Positions 48,750-60,600 of a DNA stretch of 64,000 bases are shown here, one piece after another. Position numbers and translations under genes: made by a program. Under the pieces are notes generated by a model. It searched no databases. It saw only the letters and a list, made by a program, of their open reading frames with translations, and was not told the DNA's origin. Position 1 is the first letter of the stretch; the number at the start of each line of letters is the position of its first letter. The DNA is from Phoronis australis (taxonomy: Eukaryota > Phoronida > Phoronidae), in NCBI GenBank assembly GCA_002633005.1, contig NMRA01000372.1, positions 216,142 to 280,141 on the forward strand. Direction: 5' to 3'.

Positions 48750-49960
48750 ATAATAAGTAACTTAAAATGCACAATACTTTACAACATTTAGCATTACAAA
48801 CACTAATCAACAGCAACAGTTTCCATGACATGAAAGTGGACATACATGTATATGTAACTATTACCATGGTGACGGAATGGTGTTTCCTTACACCAGAATT
48901 TGACAAGCATCATTTAAAAAAATATGAAGTTGCAAGGAACAAGAATTGGAGACTTGAAGCTTCATAATCCAACATAGCTTATTTCTCAAATTAAGATTAT
49001 TCATATTGTTGACTTGATAACCTGAAATACTTCGAATATATCTTATATTTTTGCACAAAAAACACGAAAATTGAACGAAGTTTTTTTTGTATCAACGTTA
49101 AATCTTCACAAATTACAAAGTAGCCGATTGAACATGCCTTTCAGTTCAGCAAAATATCGCCATGTTGTCAGTGCCGCCAGAAATGAGACGAAGTCCAACG
49201 GGAATTGCGAGCACATTTATCACTTAATGAGTAACAACAGCGAGGGTGAAATTTGATGAACACTGTAAAATCGTGCAGAATAGTAAGTAAAGATATGTCT
49301 AACTAAATTTCACCGTAGTTTGTTATCCCGCTGTCCTCCAATATGGCCGACGCGATCCAAACAAAGTGACCCAAATTTCGCCACAAAACTTGCAATAACT
49401 TTACAGTGCTTGCCCCGATTTTGATACTTTTTCGATTTTTACTGAGTAAAATGTACTTCCTTTCCGATGATAGCAAAGTACTTTTTCAAAACGAAAAAAA
49501 AAGGTTCGACCCATATTGGTTCCTACATGTAGGTTCGACCGGCCTACGTAAGGAACTAAACGCCAATGCTATTTTAACATACTAAGTACGCGTAACATTA
49601 CAAAAAAAATCAACGACCACTAACTACAAACTATAAATACACTACATATGCAAACGAATCACGAGATATTACTAATAAAACAAAATAATGAAGACTTTTC
49701 GAGCAAGCCATAGCACATTCAGTTACAAAAAAATGGCGGCGTTCAGGACAAGTTCCTGAACTGATGAGCCGGAAATGTGGGTACGGAAATAACCGATGAC
49801 AACCGCGGTAATCATACGCTCCGAGAGAAGGGTCAAATACTGTTAAAAATCGCTTTCGGCAAGAAAGGCGAAAAGAATATAAAGAAAAGGTGCGAAAATA
49901 AGAATTTATGTAGTAAGTCTTCGTCGGATGAGCTCTTGACTAAATCGGGATTGGCGCCGG
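48750..49960. other. Non-coding stretch with promoter-like fragments
   Basis: ATGGCCGAC (49342) and ATGGCGGCG (49732) are YY1-like, but each opens only a very short frame. No exon is supported. Confidence 0.35.
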
Positions 49961-49974
49961 GCGAGTTGCCATGT

Positions 49975-51112
49975 AGACGTTTATTATTCTGCGTTCTGTT
50001 TCAAAATTATCCTCATCCCAACCAATGCTTATATGAAACTGAAACAGAGGCTGTCTCATTAGATACAATTTGTAATGCCTTGGAGTGCTCGTGAGTGCAA
50101 ATGTTTTGAGAAGCCACAATGAATAAACCACTGCGATACCGGCTTTTGATGTCGACAACAAAGCTGCCGGGGCACCGAGGCCGTGCAAGCGCATGCAGTG
50201 TTGGCTGACAGAAAGCTGTTGTGAAACAATTACTCGATTTTATATGCTATGGTCACATGTTAGTGGAACCTTTATCTAGAAATACAAAACATTATTCAAA
50301 TCATTGTTACTGTACAACCTTTGCCCTGACGGTCTGTGGAAGGGGAACCCGACTTCGGGGTCCCCGACAAGTAAGTACATGAAGATTTTCAGTTTCGTGG
50401 CTAATTCACATAAATAATTACGTGCACATTATTTCTTTGGCTCACTATTATAGTCTTTTCGTGATTGGAGCTTTAGTTTCCAACTCGAGTTAGTTTATGT
50501 TCGTGCTAGTCGCGGCGGCCGCGACGGGCTTGATCGGGTTCCGAGCCACTGGCCCGGCGGGATAACGAGTCAGTCCCCGGCCGCCCGCGACGTCGGGCCA
50601 AGTGATCGGGTTCCGAGCCACTTGTGTGTTTAGAACTCATCAAATCACAAGTATAAACAACACAGATTTAGGTTCTCCTGTCTGTATTTCAATGAAAAAT
50701 ACTTCGAATTTATCTCCGAACAGTCCCCAAACTCCTGCTACGGACCTTGATAAATTGGCCTGCCGGACTTTGTAGGTTACGGTGTGTCCAAACCCAGTAA
50801 ATCCGTAACAGCGAAATAAAACAACACGTTTTTATTAGATCTCGGTGTATTCTTAAGTGTTTTACATAGAAGTTTGATGATTTATTAGTGTTAAACGATG
50901 AATTCAAGCGATAAGCTGACACCACTAACCCGTGTTGTGAACTGTTGAACAGACTGCGTGTGAAACCAATTACGTCATTGGATATTTTCAACACCTCCGT
51001 CTGCCGTCAGGTCTCAGGTAACGCAACAGAACGTGCCGTTATCGAGTAGAGCTACTCGATCTAAATTGATACAAAACAGGTTGTTTTGGGGTGAAATTCT
51101 CCTTTAATCTGC
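49975..51112 (-). repeat. 1.1-kb repeat D, copy 2
   Basis: Inverted copy of 37625-38735. It contains a GC-rich core with CGGGTTCCGAGCCACT repeated twice (about 50536 and 50608). Confidence 0.75.
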
Positions 51113-51435
51113 CCGTATTTCACTGTATTTCACTGCCTACAGTAGGAATTTCTTACGATTAACCCCCAAATGGTAATTTTGGGAGTGGGTCTTTGTGACA
51201 TCATAGCAAAGTGAATTCCATAAAAAATGCCTCACTAAAACCAAGACTGGATTCAACGCGTAGGTCTGAAAGTTCTCATTTCTCTGGAATATTTGTTGAA
51301 ACACCCAAGCTTCTTTTGTTTCACGGTTTGCCCCCAAACAGCAAAATCCGACCCAAGTCCCGTAAACGCGAGAACCTTAAGTCACGTGATGCGTGCAGAA
51401 CTTACTCACCGGACGGGGGACGGCACTAATATCGG

Positions 51436-51495
51436 ACAAAGAAATTCGACTTCACTAATATCGGTGACGATATTAGTGAAGTCGAATTTCTTTGT
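51436..51495. repeat. Perfect 28-bp hairpin with GTGA loop
   Basis: Left arm 51436-51463 and right arm 51468-51495 are exact reverse complements; the loop is GTGA. The tip of the left arm begins ACAAAGAAATTCGACTTCAC. Confidence 0.95.
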
Positions 51496-51699
51496 GTCGC
51501 CCCTGCGGAACTGGAAGCAAATGGATGTAAGCGAAAGTTATCAAAGGAGAGAAGAAATACATGTTAGAGGAGGTGAAAGTTCCTGTTGGAGCTATCAATG
51601 AATTCTTTTCAGTCGGCTGGGAACGCTCGTAGTAAAATGCTGATGTTGACGGTAAAAATCCGGGACTTCCTAAGGTCATCGGGCAACGTTTCTATTTAG

Positions 51700-52978
51700 C
51701 TCCCCATCAGGATCAATACTGTTAATTCTCAATAGATGACTCTTACGGGACAGGTAGTATTTTAGAATTGAGTGAACCAAAACATTGAAACATCGGCATA
51801 CAGCGTACGTAAAGATGTGAATTCTACCATTCTTCACCACACCACCACTTTTTATCTACACTGTATACAGTCTACGTTAATGAAGCATAAAAATAGTCCC
51901 AAGTGAATAGTACAATGGTACCACCCCAGCGGCCTTCGCACGTCTGGTACTACTTGTATCATATCCTGCCTAGTGCTTGCACTACTTCCAGGCTGTTAAA
52001 TAAAACGTAACTACACACTTAAGAAACATGAGTCAGCAGGGTTAGTTCACCGTAACTTGCTGGATTTTCTAATTTACTTTCTGCCCCTTTTCCATTGGAA
52101 CTAATAATCCAGTCTTTGGCCACAATCCTCAAATTAAAACAACTATTTAAAAAATGAAAAGCAATGATTTGGTCTTTTCGTTGCTTAGAAACTCATTGGG
52201 GATATCTAATCCCTGAGCCTCTCCCAAGTATTTGAAACGCAGAACGCACTTTGATTTCCTATCCTCAAAAAGTCACGTGGCCATGATCAGGGTGTTTTGT
52301 CACATGTCACAACAGGAGGACACCAAAGACAGTTGACTTGGGGTCATTTTATACCAGACTGATGTTAGAAGCTTTCACCATCAGTTGGTCGCCGGCACGT
52401 AGCCAAATAACCCCACCAATGTAGCCAGTGTATTAGTCAAAATCTATGTCTTTCGAAATGCATTTCGTGTGTTTCGACCTGAGCACGAGCTCTTCGCCGG
52501 TGTGTCAGTGAGTTTGATTCGTAGATGGCGTGCCAAACTAGTTGGTATGGAGACACTTGGAATCAATGAAGCTTGTGAGCATGGTGAAATGACTGGACGA
52601 AAAAGACTTGGCTGTATACGTAGTAATGCCCGTCCTCGTAAATCTTCAGCCTGCCATTCTTATAAGAGAAAACGCTGCCAAAAGGGTGTGGCTCTCGGAG
52701 ATCCCAGTTGGTGATGTAGTTGCCCTCCAAGCCTGCGGGAGAAATTCAGAATGCGAAGCCATTTAACCCAAGTTGACATTTCTACACTGGCCAGCATTTG
52801 TTAACGTACTCGTGTGCTGTAAACTTCGTCAGCCTTTGCCTCAATACAAAGAACTATGGCGACGTTACATGTGTTGGGTGGTTTGTCTTATTTCAACGAC
52901 AAAAAATCTAATCACTGTGTTGAACTTTGTATCTTCATTTTACAATTTAAAAGCAAGTGCTTGTAGCAAGCATTCAGT
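51700..52978. other. Non-coding stretch
   Basis: The longest frame, 52469-52714, is basic and unrecognised, with no splice or promoter support. Confidence 0.35.
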
Positions 52979-53100
52979 GGCGGATTTAGGGGGTCGTGCT
53001 CCCCTTAAATTCTCCCAGATTTCATTTGGCATTGCGGAGTTGCGAATGTCTGCCCTGCCCCCCCCCCCCCTTCCCCCAACTCAAAATTCTAAGTCCGTCC
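52979..53100 (+). mobile_element. GGCGGAT foldback element, copy 8
   Basis: GGCGGATTTAGGGGGTCG ... CAAAATTCTAAGTCCGTCC. It creates the proline-rich frames at 52773-53205. Confidence 0.75.
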
Positions 53101-54944
53101 CTGGCATTAATCCTTCCAAGTTCTACTGCCTATCGTTTGTATACACTGCTGAAAACGACGATAATCATGAAAGATCTGCGTCCGTGCACCCAGCCTAAAG
53201 AATGAGGTTTGATTGTTGCGTGACGTCAGGTCCATTGTTCAGCGATAACAACGTGGTGCGTTACACTACGACGTCATTGTTGCTATGCAGAGTATAACTT
53301 TTATGCAGCTGGGCCCTGCTGACTTGGAAATGTCAAGCACAAAGTTTGTTATTGTAGTCTTTGAGCCACGAACAGTAGGACTGGTTTAATATTTATACGC
53401 ATTTGACAACAAAGAAACCGGCGGTATCGTTACGATGGCAAACAAAATAATTGATCGATTTTAATGGTTGTCATACTAATCCTACGGGTTTGACTGAAGC
53501 TCATAATTCTACAAAGCAATGTCGATGGTAAAATGATGCTTTTTATCAGCTCGTAAACATTACATAGTGTTCATGCCGTACAGCGTTTGAATTTTCTTTT
53601 TTCTAAGATATCTACTGGAGTAATGAGTAACAGGACGAGCGCAAATATATTCATAGTCCAACGTTTTGATTCAGTCTTGAGCCATATTCAGGGTTACAAA
53701 ATAAGTTAAACGAAACAATTATTACAATATTAAGTTACATCAAAATTCGTGAGTCGATCATCTACCATATGCCGTCTTTTTGAACAATCTCATCATGAAG
53801 TTTTGGGACGCCTGAAGTGATGACTCAATTTTTGCTCTGAAAAATCAAGTTTGGTCCCATAGTTGGAAGAAATGGGTTTCATCATAGACAACACATTCAC
53901 AACTCCCAACGTTTTCATATGAAAAAACGCTAGTTTTCGGTTAGTTGGCAGACGTCTTACTTTGCTGGAAGTTAAACACTCACTGGCACCAGGAGTCGCT
54001 AAACGGTGAATTCTCAGCCAATAGTGTTGGTCGTGCCTCGTGTGCACGATCACGGATTTTGCTCATTGCGAATAAGCGGAAATGGCGGTCCAAACATGTA
54101 CATTTTTTTCCTTTGCTTAAAAGTTGTCTATTAGACAAGGAGTCATCTTTTGATATTTTGCATTTTTAGCTTATTAATGTCGAGCTTAAAAACATGATTT
54201 TATCAACAGTTCTTTAATAACATGTGAGAACAAATTTTAAAATATTAAAGTTCATTTTAAAAATGTACCCATTTTGCGTGTGGTGTCGAGGCCTTTTTGA
54301 ACTCCGTTAAAAGCACAAAATCTGTGTACACAATCAATGCAAACTAAGCTGTTTCTGTATCTGTTTCTGTTTCTGTGGTGACGTTATAAGGTAGGCACCG
54401 GGATAGACTCTGGCCTCCTTCCAGTATCGCAGGCAATGTAAATTTGGAGATGCAACCACGTTCGCGCAAAAAATACTCGATGTCGTTTTCAGGTTGGAGG
54501 CGGCAACTAGCCCGCATATTGTCTTAGAATTTTGGGGATGTCGGGTTGAAAATCATGATTGTCGTTCACCGACCCCCAATAGGCCTTTTTGAAATTGACA
54601 TGCAAGGTCAGTTAAAGAAGTTCTTTGTAAACCCTGCTCCTAATCAGAGTCATGCCCCAAAGGACTGTGTAACAAAACACAGATTAAAACAGGTGCATAG
54701 TCCACTCGGAGAAGATAATTGTTTTATTACATGCTGTGGATTAGTGAATAGCCGAGTTTAGCTTGTCCTAAATTTTTACATCAAAAACGATTTGGCCATG
54801 AGTGTGACACTATCGATTTCGGCTTCAAGCACGTAGGCGAGAAAACTTAAGTTTTCAGAGGTCAGTCGTAGCGGAGAGTCGAGCTTACAATGTGCGTCCT
54901 CAGCGGTCACACTTCCATGTTTTCCTAACGGACCTAAGACCAGC
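53101..54944. other. Non-coding stretch
   Basis: No supported feature on either strand. Confidence 0.4.
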
Positions 54945-55097
54945 CTCCCGTTCAGTAACGCTAGGACCTCGCAAAAAGCATGACTTCGCGAGATTACGTG
55001 AGATATTGCCGTGTATTTTAAATGAGAACACGTGAGTTTAACTAGGTTTTAGCTAGGTCCTACCGTAGGTCCTAGCGTCTACTGAACGCACGCCAGT
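54945..55097. mobile_element. GCGTTCAG foldback MITE
   Basis: CCGTTCAGTAACGCTAGGAC at the left is mirrored by TCCTAGCGTCTACTGAACGC at the right, about 110 bases apart. The interior carries ATTACGTGAGATATTGCCGT. Confidence 0.7.
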
Positions 55098-55941
55098 AGT
55101 ACTTATGCGAGTTTATAACAATAACGCGAGATTATGCAAGACTTAACTGTGACGTCACGGAAAGTTGGGCAAAAGCTTGTCGCTTGGTCATTTGCCCATT
55201 ACGGTAGCAGAGTGTATTATGTTGTTTACTTCGAGTTTTTAACCGTTTGGTTCGAAAATTGCCAAACAAGCATTGCTGTTATGGCAAATGAAATTCAGAT
55301 TCGAACTACAATACGTTTTATCGCGTTCTGTACTAATTTCGTCCCGTGTATTTTAAACGGGCGGTAGGCGAAATCCGCTCACTGGTTAAGTTTTCACCTC
55401 GTCAAAATTACATTCTACACCTTAACTTATCACCTAAATAGGCGCTTACTTTCGTCAACAGGCGTGATTTCACGTAACGTCCTCAAAATGGCTCCCGGTG
55501 AAAGAAACTTGAGCGAACCACGAGGTTTTCATGGATATAATGTTCAAGTTATTTGTATACTAAATTGTATCCAGAGTCAGGGTATATGTGTTTATTAAAA
55601 CTCCATGTGCACATATCCATGTTTTATTTGATTTTATTTGCTGTATTTTGAAGTGAGTAACTTTTTATGGGGATATACATGTACTATCGCCCCTGTATGC
55701 CCGCGGCATTCAGGCCTAGACCGGCCGGGTTGAGTTCACTTTCAATCCGTGTCACGGCTTCGCACAACATATCAAGTTCACGTTTTCTTCATCCATTCAC
55801 AGTTATTCCACGATCCATCTACCATATCGTTGAGTTAACGTTTTAAGCGCAAAATTCACCATAAGAACTCCAGTATTAATTAGCGTGTGTAGCACTCAGG
55901 GCAAAACAAGAGCAATATGGCGGGTTTTGTCCTTCTTCTGG

Positions 55942-55949
55942 TGACGTCA
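55942..55949. promoter_or_regulatory. Perfect CRE palindrome (TGACGTCA)
   Basis: A full cAMP-response element palindrome near an ATGGCGGG motif, 1.7 kb upstream of the secreted precursor's first exon. Whether it acts there is unknown. Confidence 0.3.
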
Positions 55950-56214
55950 CATTGACTAACTAGAAACTCGCAAGTGGATGGCAGAGTATTATATTATCGC
56001 ACATGTATTCGACTGAGGAAGTCGGCCGCCTTGATTTCATAATGAATGTAAGACGACGGAGATTGTCTAGAATTGACGTTTGGCAATAAAACCACTATAA
56101 CATGACAGATGTTGTTTAATAGCTCGGATCAAATCTAATAACTTCAATCAATCCCATACAACAATAATTCAAAAAATGCAATTTAATTTGACTCTTAAAC
56201 ATTTAATTAAAATG

Positions 56215-56570
56215 ATACCAAACCCAATTTGGCCTATCATCAGATACTAAAAGCGACTTTCCCATCCACCTGTCTGAAACAAAATAATGCTCTGCAACGC
56301 TCCACAACCCTCAAAGGTTTGGAGGGAATTTCGAAAACTCCTTTCAAATCTGCTAAATGAGCAAGCGCAACCTACGCTTTTAGCGAATTACACGGCAACT
56401 GTGGGAAAAGACCACCCATCAAGAGCCGTAATATCCAATTTGTGAAATAGGGAATATGAGTTTTTAGTTGATTCCTGTATTATCTTTAAAAATTGACGCC
56501 AATGATGCATTACAGGGTAATAGAATGCGAATTGGTTGAAATCATCTGAACTGGGTTAAGTATCCTTTTT
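56215..56570 (-). repeat. Repeat family B, copy 3
   Basis: Contains ACACGGCAACTGTGGGAAAA and ATTGACGCCAATGATGCATT, as in copies 1, 2 and 4. Confidence 0.65.
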
Positions 56571-57612
56571 ACATTTTTATAATGGTGGGCAATGCAATAG
56601 CGCTTGATTTTGAACGTTTTCGCTTTGGACGAGATGGAGCACATGTTCTGCTTATGTAACTATATTCGTAACCGCAGATTTGATTCATTTTAGTTTAAAA
56701 TTGAATTTTTGCTTGCTGTACTAGAATTAGGGATGCCCTGTAGCATTAAAACATTGAATATAGTATTTATTATTGTTTATAGTGACAAAGATGAACCACA
56801 GAATGCCAAACAAACACAAACGGACTTTATGTTCAATACATCCTCACCTATTTGGGCTTGTAAATCACCTGACGACAAATAACAAGATTTGCGATTAAAT
56901 GCCGATCTCGCGGCGATCTCGTGCTCCTATCAAAATCGTTGAATATGTACCGGTACTCGTAAATGTTAGCATGGGCGACTCAGTCACTAACTGGAAAGTG
57001 TCAAAATAACGATCCGGCGAAAAAGAAACATTTCGCTCATAAATCAAGTTTTAAGGGACAAATCGACTCGGGTATTAACCGTACATGAAAGTGATCAAAA
57101 TCAATGGATGATGTTTGGAATTAGGCGACTTATAGCACCTTAAAAGTGTAATCAAAGTTGAATCAAACGATGATGCTTTGAAATCGCCAAGTATTTCGGT
57201 AAAGAGGAAAATAAATCACTCAAAAATGCCAAGAGTCACGTGATCAACACATTTAATAGCTCCACAAGCAAATGACAAGTATTTTTGCACAGGCACGATA
57301 TTTACATGTACTTATTTGGTAATTGACTACACGATGAACTTCTATTTTGCTATAACAACGCAGCGCGATGACTCATTTCTAAAGCTATAATGTGTACAGG
57401 ATGCAATTAATGCCACCTGAATGTGAAATGAGCTACTATCGAAATTTATCGTTTCCTGCCTCAATATTGTTGGTAGACAATTTCACGTCGTCCACTGTTA
57501 TGCGATTGGAAATCATTCGCCCGTTCTCTAGCCCTGATACTGAGTCGCTGCGGCAGATGTTGGCAGTGCGTAGAATGTGAGCAAGCGTTTCTCTCGTCTG
57601 TCTGCGCACATC

Positions 57613-57690
57613 ATGAGAGAGATATTCGTTATTGTCGTTTTGGCAATTTCTTTATTTGTTTTCGAAGGGATTTCTGCAGAGAATGACGCA
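57613..57690 (+). CDS. Signal-peptide exon of the polybasic precursor
   Basis: Begins M-R-E-I-F-V-I-V-V-L and ends A-E-N-D-A before GTGAGT. The ATG has C at -3 and A at +4, which is not optimal. It is linked to exon 2 by phase 0 on both sides, not by cDNA. Confidence 0.6.
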
Positions 57691-60600
57691 GTGAGTATTT
57701 CAAAAGCACGAATATTGATTTTTTCCAAAGACATTTCCATGGATACACTGTCGCTATTTAGAGTGTTTGTTTGATGTAGTTGTACATGTCTACTGTCGTG
57801 AAATTAACCCGGGTAAAACTAGTTTAGTAGCTGAGATATACCGGAAAGAATGAAACAAATATTACATGATTTGTCTCTCGACTAGGATATTTTTCAAAAA
57901 AAAACAGAAATGCGCTAAATTCTCCATGTTTTAGGCAAAAGAAATTTAGCTGATTTTTCCTGGTCTTTTGATACCAAGTCACAAATTTTGTAATTATGTT
58001 TCAGTGACAGTCCGCTATTTAGCCCTGTGCCTGGCAGTTGCATGAAACATTTCCAAATACTGACTCAAATCTACTGCGTATTTTTGCTGTTTGACTCTAA
58101 CTATGTCAATTTTTGGCTTTGAAAAAAATCGCGAGTGAACTCTACGTTCAATTCACAATCTGAAAATAAGTAGGGACCATGTCATGCAATGTTCCTAATT
58201 TAAAGGCTAAGTCCCTAATTATTTTGACGGAATTCAGAGCTCAGTTTTTAGTTGTATTGTTAGAAAATGTCACTAGTCAAGGATAAAGTCATAATTAAGA
58301 TGACATGATAGAAAAAATAACACACCTGTGAGTACAGAATGAAACAAATACGCAGTAGATAGTTGAGTCCATATTTGGGACTGTTTCGTGCAACCGGGCA
58401 AAGGTGTCCTATACCTAACGTAAACCCTCGCCTGTCAAAACACTAGCAAACGTGTTGAGCTGATGAGTCCCTGGTTTTGTGTACCCCTGGGACCCTTTCC
58501 AAGAAACTGACTTAAGTTCATTTGTAACTTAAGTCTAAGATTTGTCTCAACTTCCAAACTTTGAAACTCGCACATCGGGTAAGTTAGTAGTCAAAATTAA
58601 GAAAAAATGAAGTCAAAACCTAAGATCTCTTTTTTGAAACGGACTTAAGACAAATTTATGTTTTATCTTAAAATTGGCTGGAATTTAAGGTTTTTCTTAG
58701 CAAGTCAGTTTTCTTAGAACAGACTCCTGGGCTATCTGAGCTTCGCCAGCCGTCAACTAATGAATTATCCTGCACTTATTTTCAAATCTAGTGAAGTTGT
58801 GTGAAGCATACAGTAAATACCTTAGTGTAGTAGTTGGTGGCTTGTGTGTGGATATTTGAATTCAGTTTACTTCAGGGATACCATAGAATCATATACGCAC
58901 GAGCATCGCATGTCACGCACAAACCACCTATATATACGAACGTATACGATAAACTTCGTGCGCACGAACCACAAAATTATATATACGAACACAAAATCAT
59001 GAACACCAACCTCGAGTCATGTGAACCGTACCCATGAATCATACACAGTGTATGATTCATGTTATCGTAGGTGGGTCGTGCGCAAGATGCCATGCTCGTA
59101 TTTGTTATTCCGTTGTACCCTGTATTTGGGACTGACATATTTATTATATGTTAAGTATTCTCTCTGCATTTTGAACTGATACACATGTACACACTGAAAA
59201 CATGTTTCCAAGAATTTTCTCGCAATGGAATCAACGCAGTCGGTACTTATAGACTTCCTATTCAGATACAAAAAGTACATTTCAAATGCATAACCAGGTG
59301 ACAAAATGAAGAAGTTCTGGTATGAAACGGGGAACATAATTGGGGATCATTTAAATTGAAACCTAGCGTACGTAAAAGCCATGTGTCACTGGGCTTCACA
59401 ATACAAATGAAAAGAGCTTGATATTAGTTCTCATGTTTTGACGCATTGCATGGTCTCCCGCGATGATCACGATACACCGAACTGTCTTATGAACCGCGTT
59501 TTCTATCCTCCTCGACAATATTGACGCATATTGTATAGCCACACACACGCACGCACGCACACACACAAACACACGCACACGCATACAATGTAGGCCTACT
59601 TATGACCAATGTTAAGTTTTTAGTACGACTTGAACATCTCCATTTAAACCGAGCAAGGACGAAAATTGAAAATCGAAAGTTTCATCCAAATATCGAGCAT
59701 GCATTCTGGGTACAAACGTTTGAATTTAAACCTCGTTCGTGCGTTAAAAAACCGTGAAAGTCGCCTTGTATTCATGTTACCCTCAGCGGAGTTCTCCATT
59801 AGACTACCTCGTCGTTAGCAACATGTCACTGTATAGACTACTACATGCATTGCTGATATTATCTTCACTACAAGTCGCATTTTGGAACCATGCCATTTTG
59901 CCACTTATGGTAATAAATGATTGAACAGTCGGTTACCATAGAAATGGCGAGTCGTGCTTTGAATCGATATCTATTGTGAAGACTGATATGGCGTTCTGCC
60001 ATCAAATTACATGGCAAAATTAATGGGCTAGTCCGTAATTTGTTGACATTGTTATACAGTACTTGAACTGCAGGAGTTTCAAGGTAGAATTGCAGCATTG
60101 AAAAAGCATAATGTTTTTACAAAAGCTTGCTTACATACATGAAGTATCTAAAATAGGAGACTTTGTGTCTTGCGAATTTGTTATTAATCATTCCGTTTTT
60201 ATCCCACAATGTAGTTAGTCTATACGGAATGCATCGAAAACTTTGTTAATGTGAAACTGTGTAAGAAAATGTATGTTCGTATTGTGAAGTTATTTTTTCA
60301 TAAGCTAACCAGTGACCAGAATAAATACATATTTCGTAAAGGAAACACCAATTGCAGGTTTGAGGACAAATTGCTGTGTTGTGCAAATACAGTGTAGTGC
60401 CACTGTTTGAATCGACAGCGACGCCACGTCGACTTGCAATACACAACCATCTGGATGACTAACTCCATAACAGTGGCGGATTTAGTGGGGGGCCAAGGGG
60501 GCCATGGCCCCCCTAAAATTCTCCCAGATTCCATTTGGCAATACGGGGGTGCGAATGTCTGTCGGGCAAAATCCTGGCTAATACTCTGCCATGCCCCACT

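Noticed and set aside
49131-49256. Coronin-like N-terminus (M-P-F ... K-Y-R-H-V)
   Set aside because: The match is five residues long, the frame ends in a stop after 41 codons, and no donor site fits.
49777-50094. 105-residue plus-strand frame
   Set aside because: It begins at GTG, and its second half lies inside repeat D, where the sister copy does not keep the frame.
51436-51495. microRNA precursor
   Set aside because: The stem is perfectly paired and only 28 bp with a four-base loop, unlike typical animal pre-miRNAs.
52773-53198. 141-residue plus-strand frame
   Set aside because: It spans a foldback element with a long C run; the proline-rich part is translated repeat.
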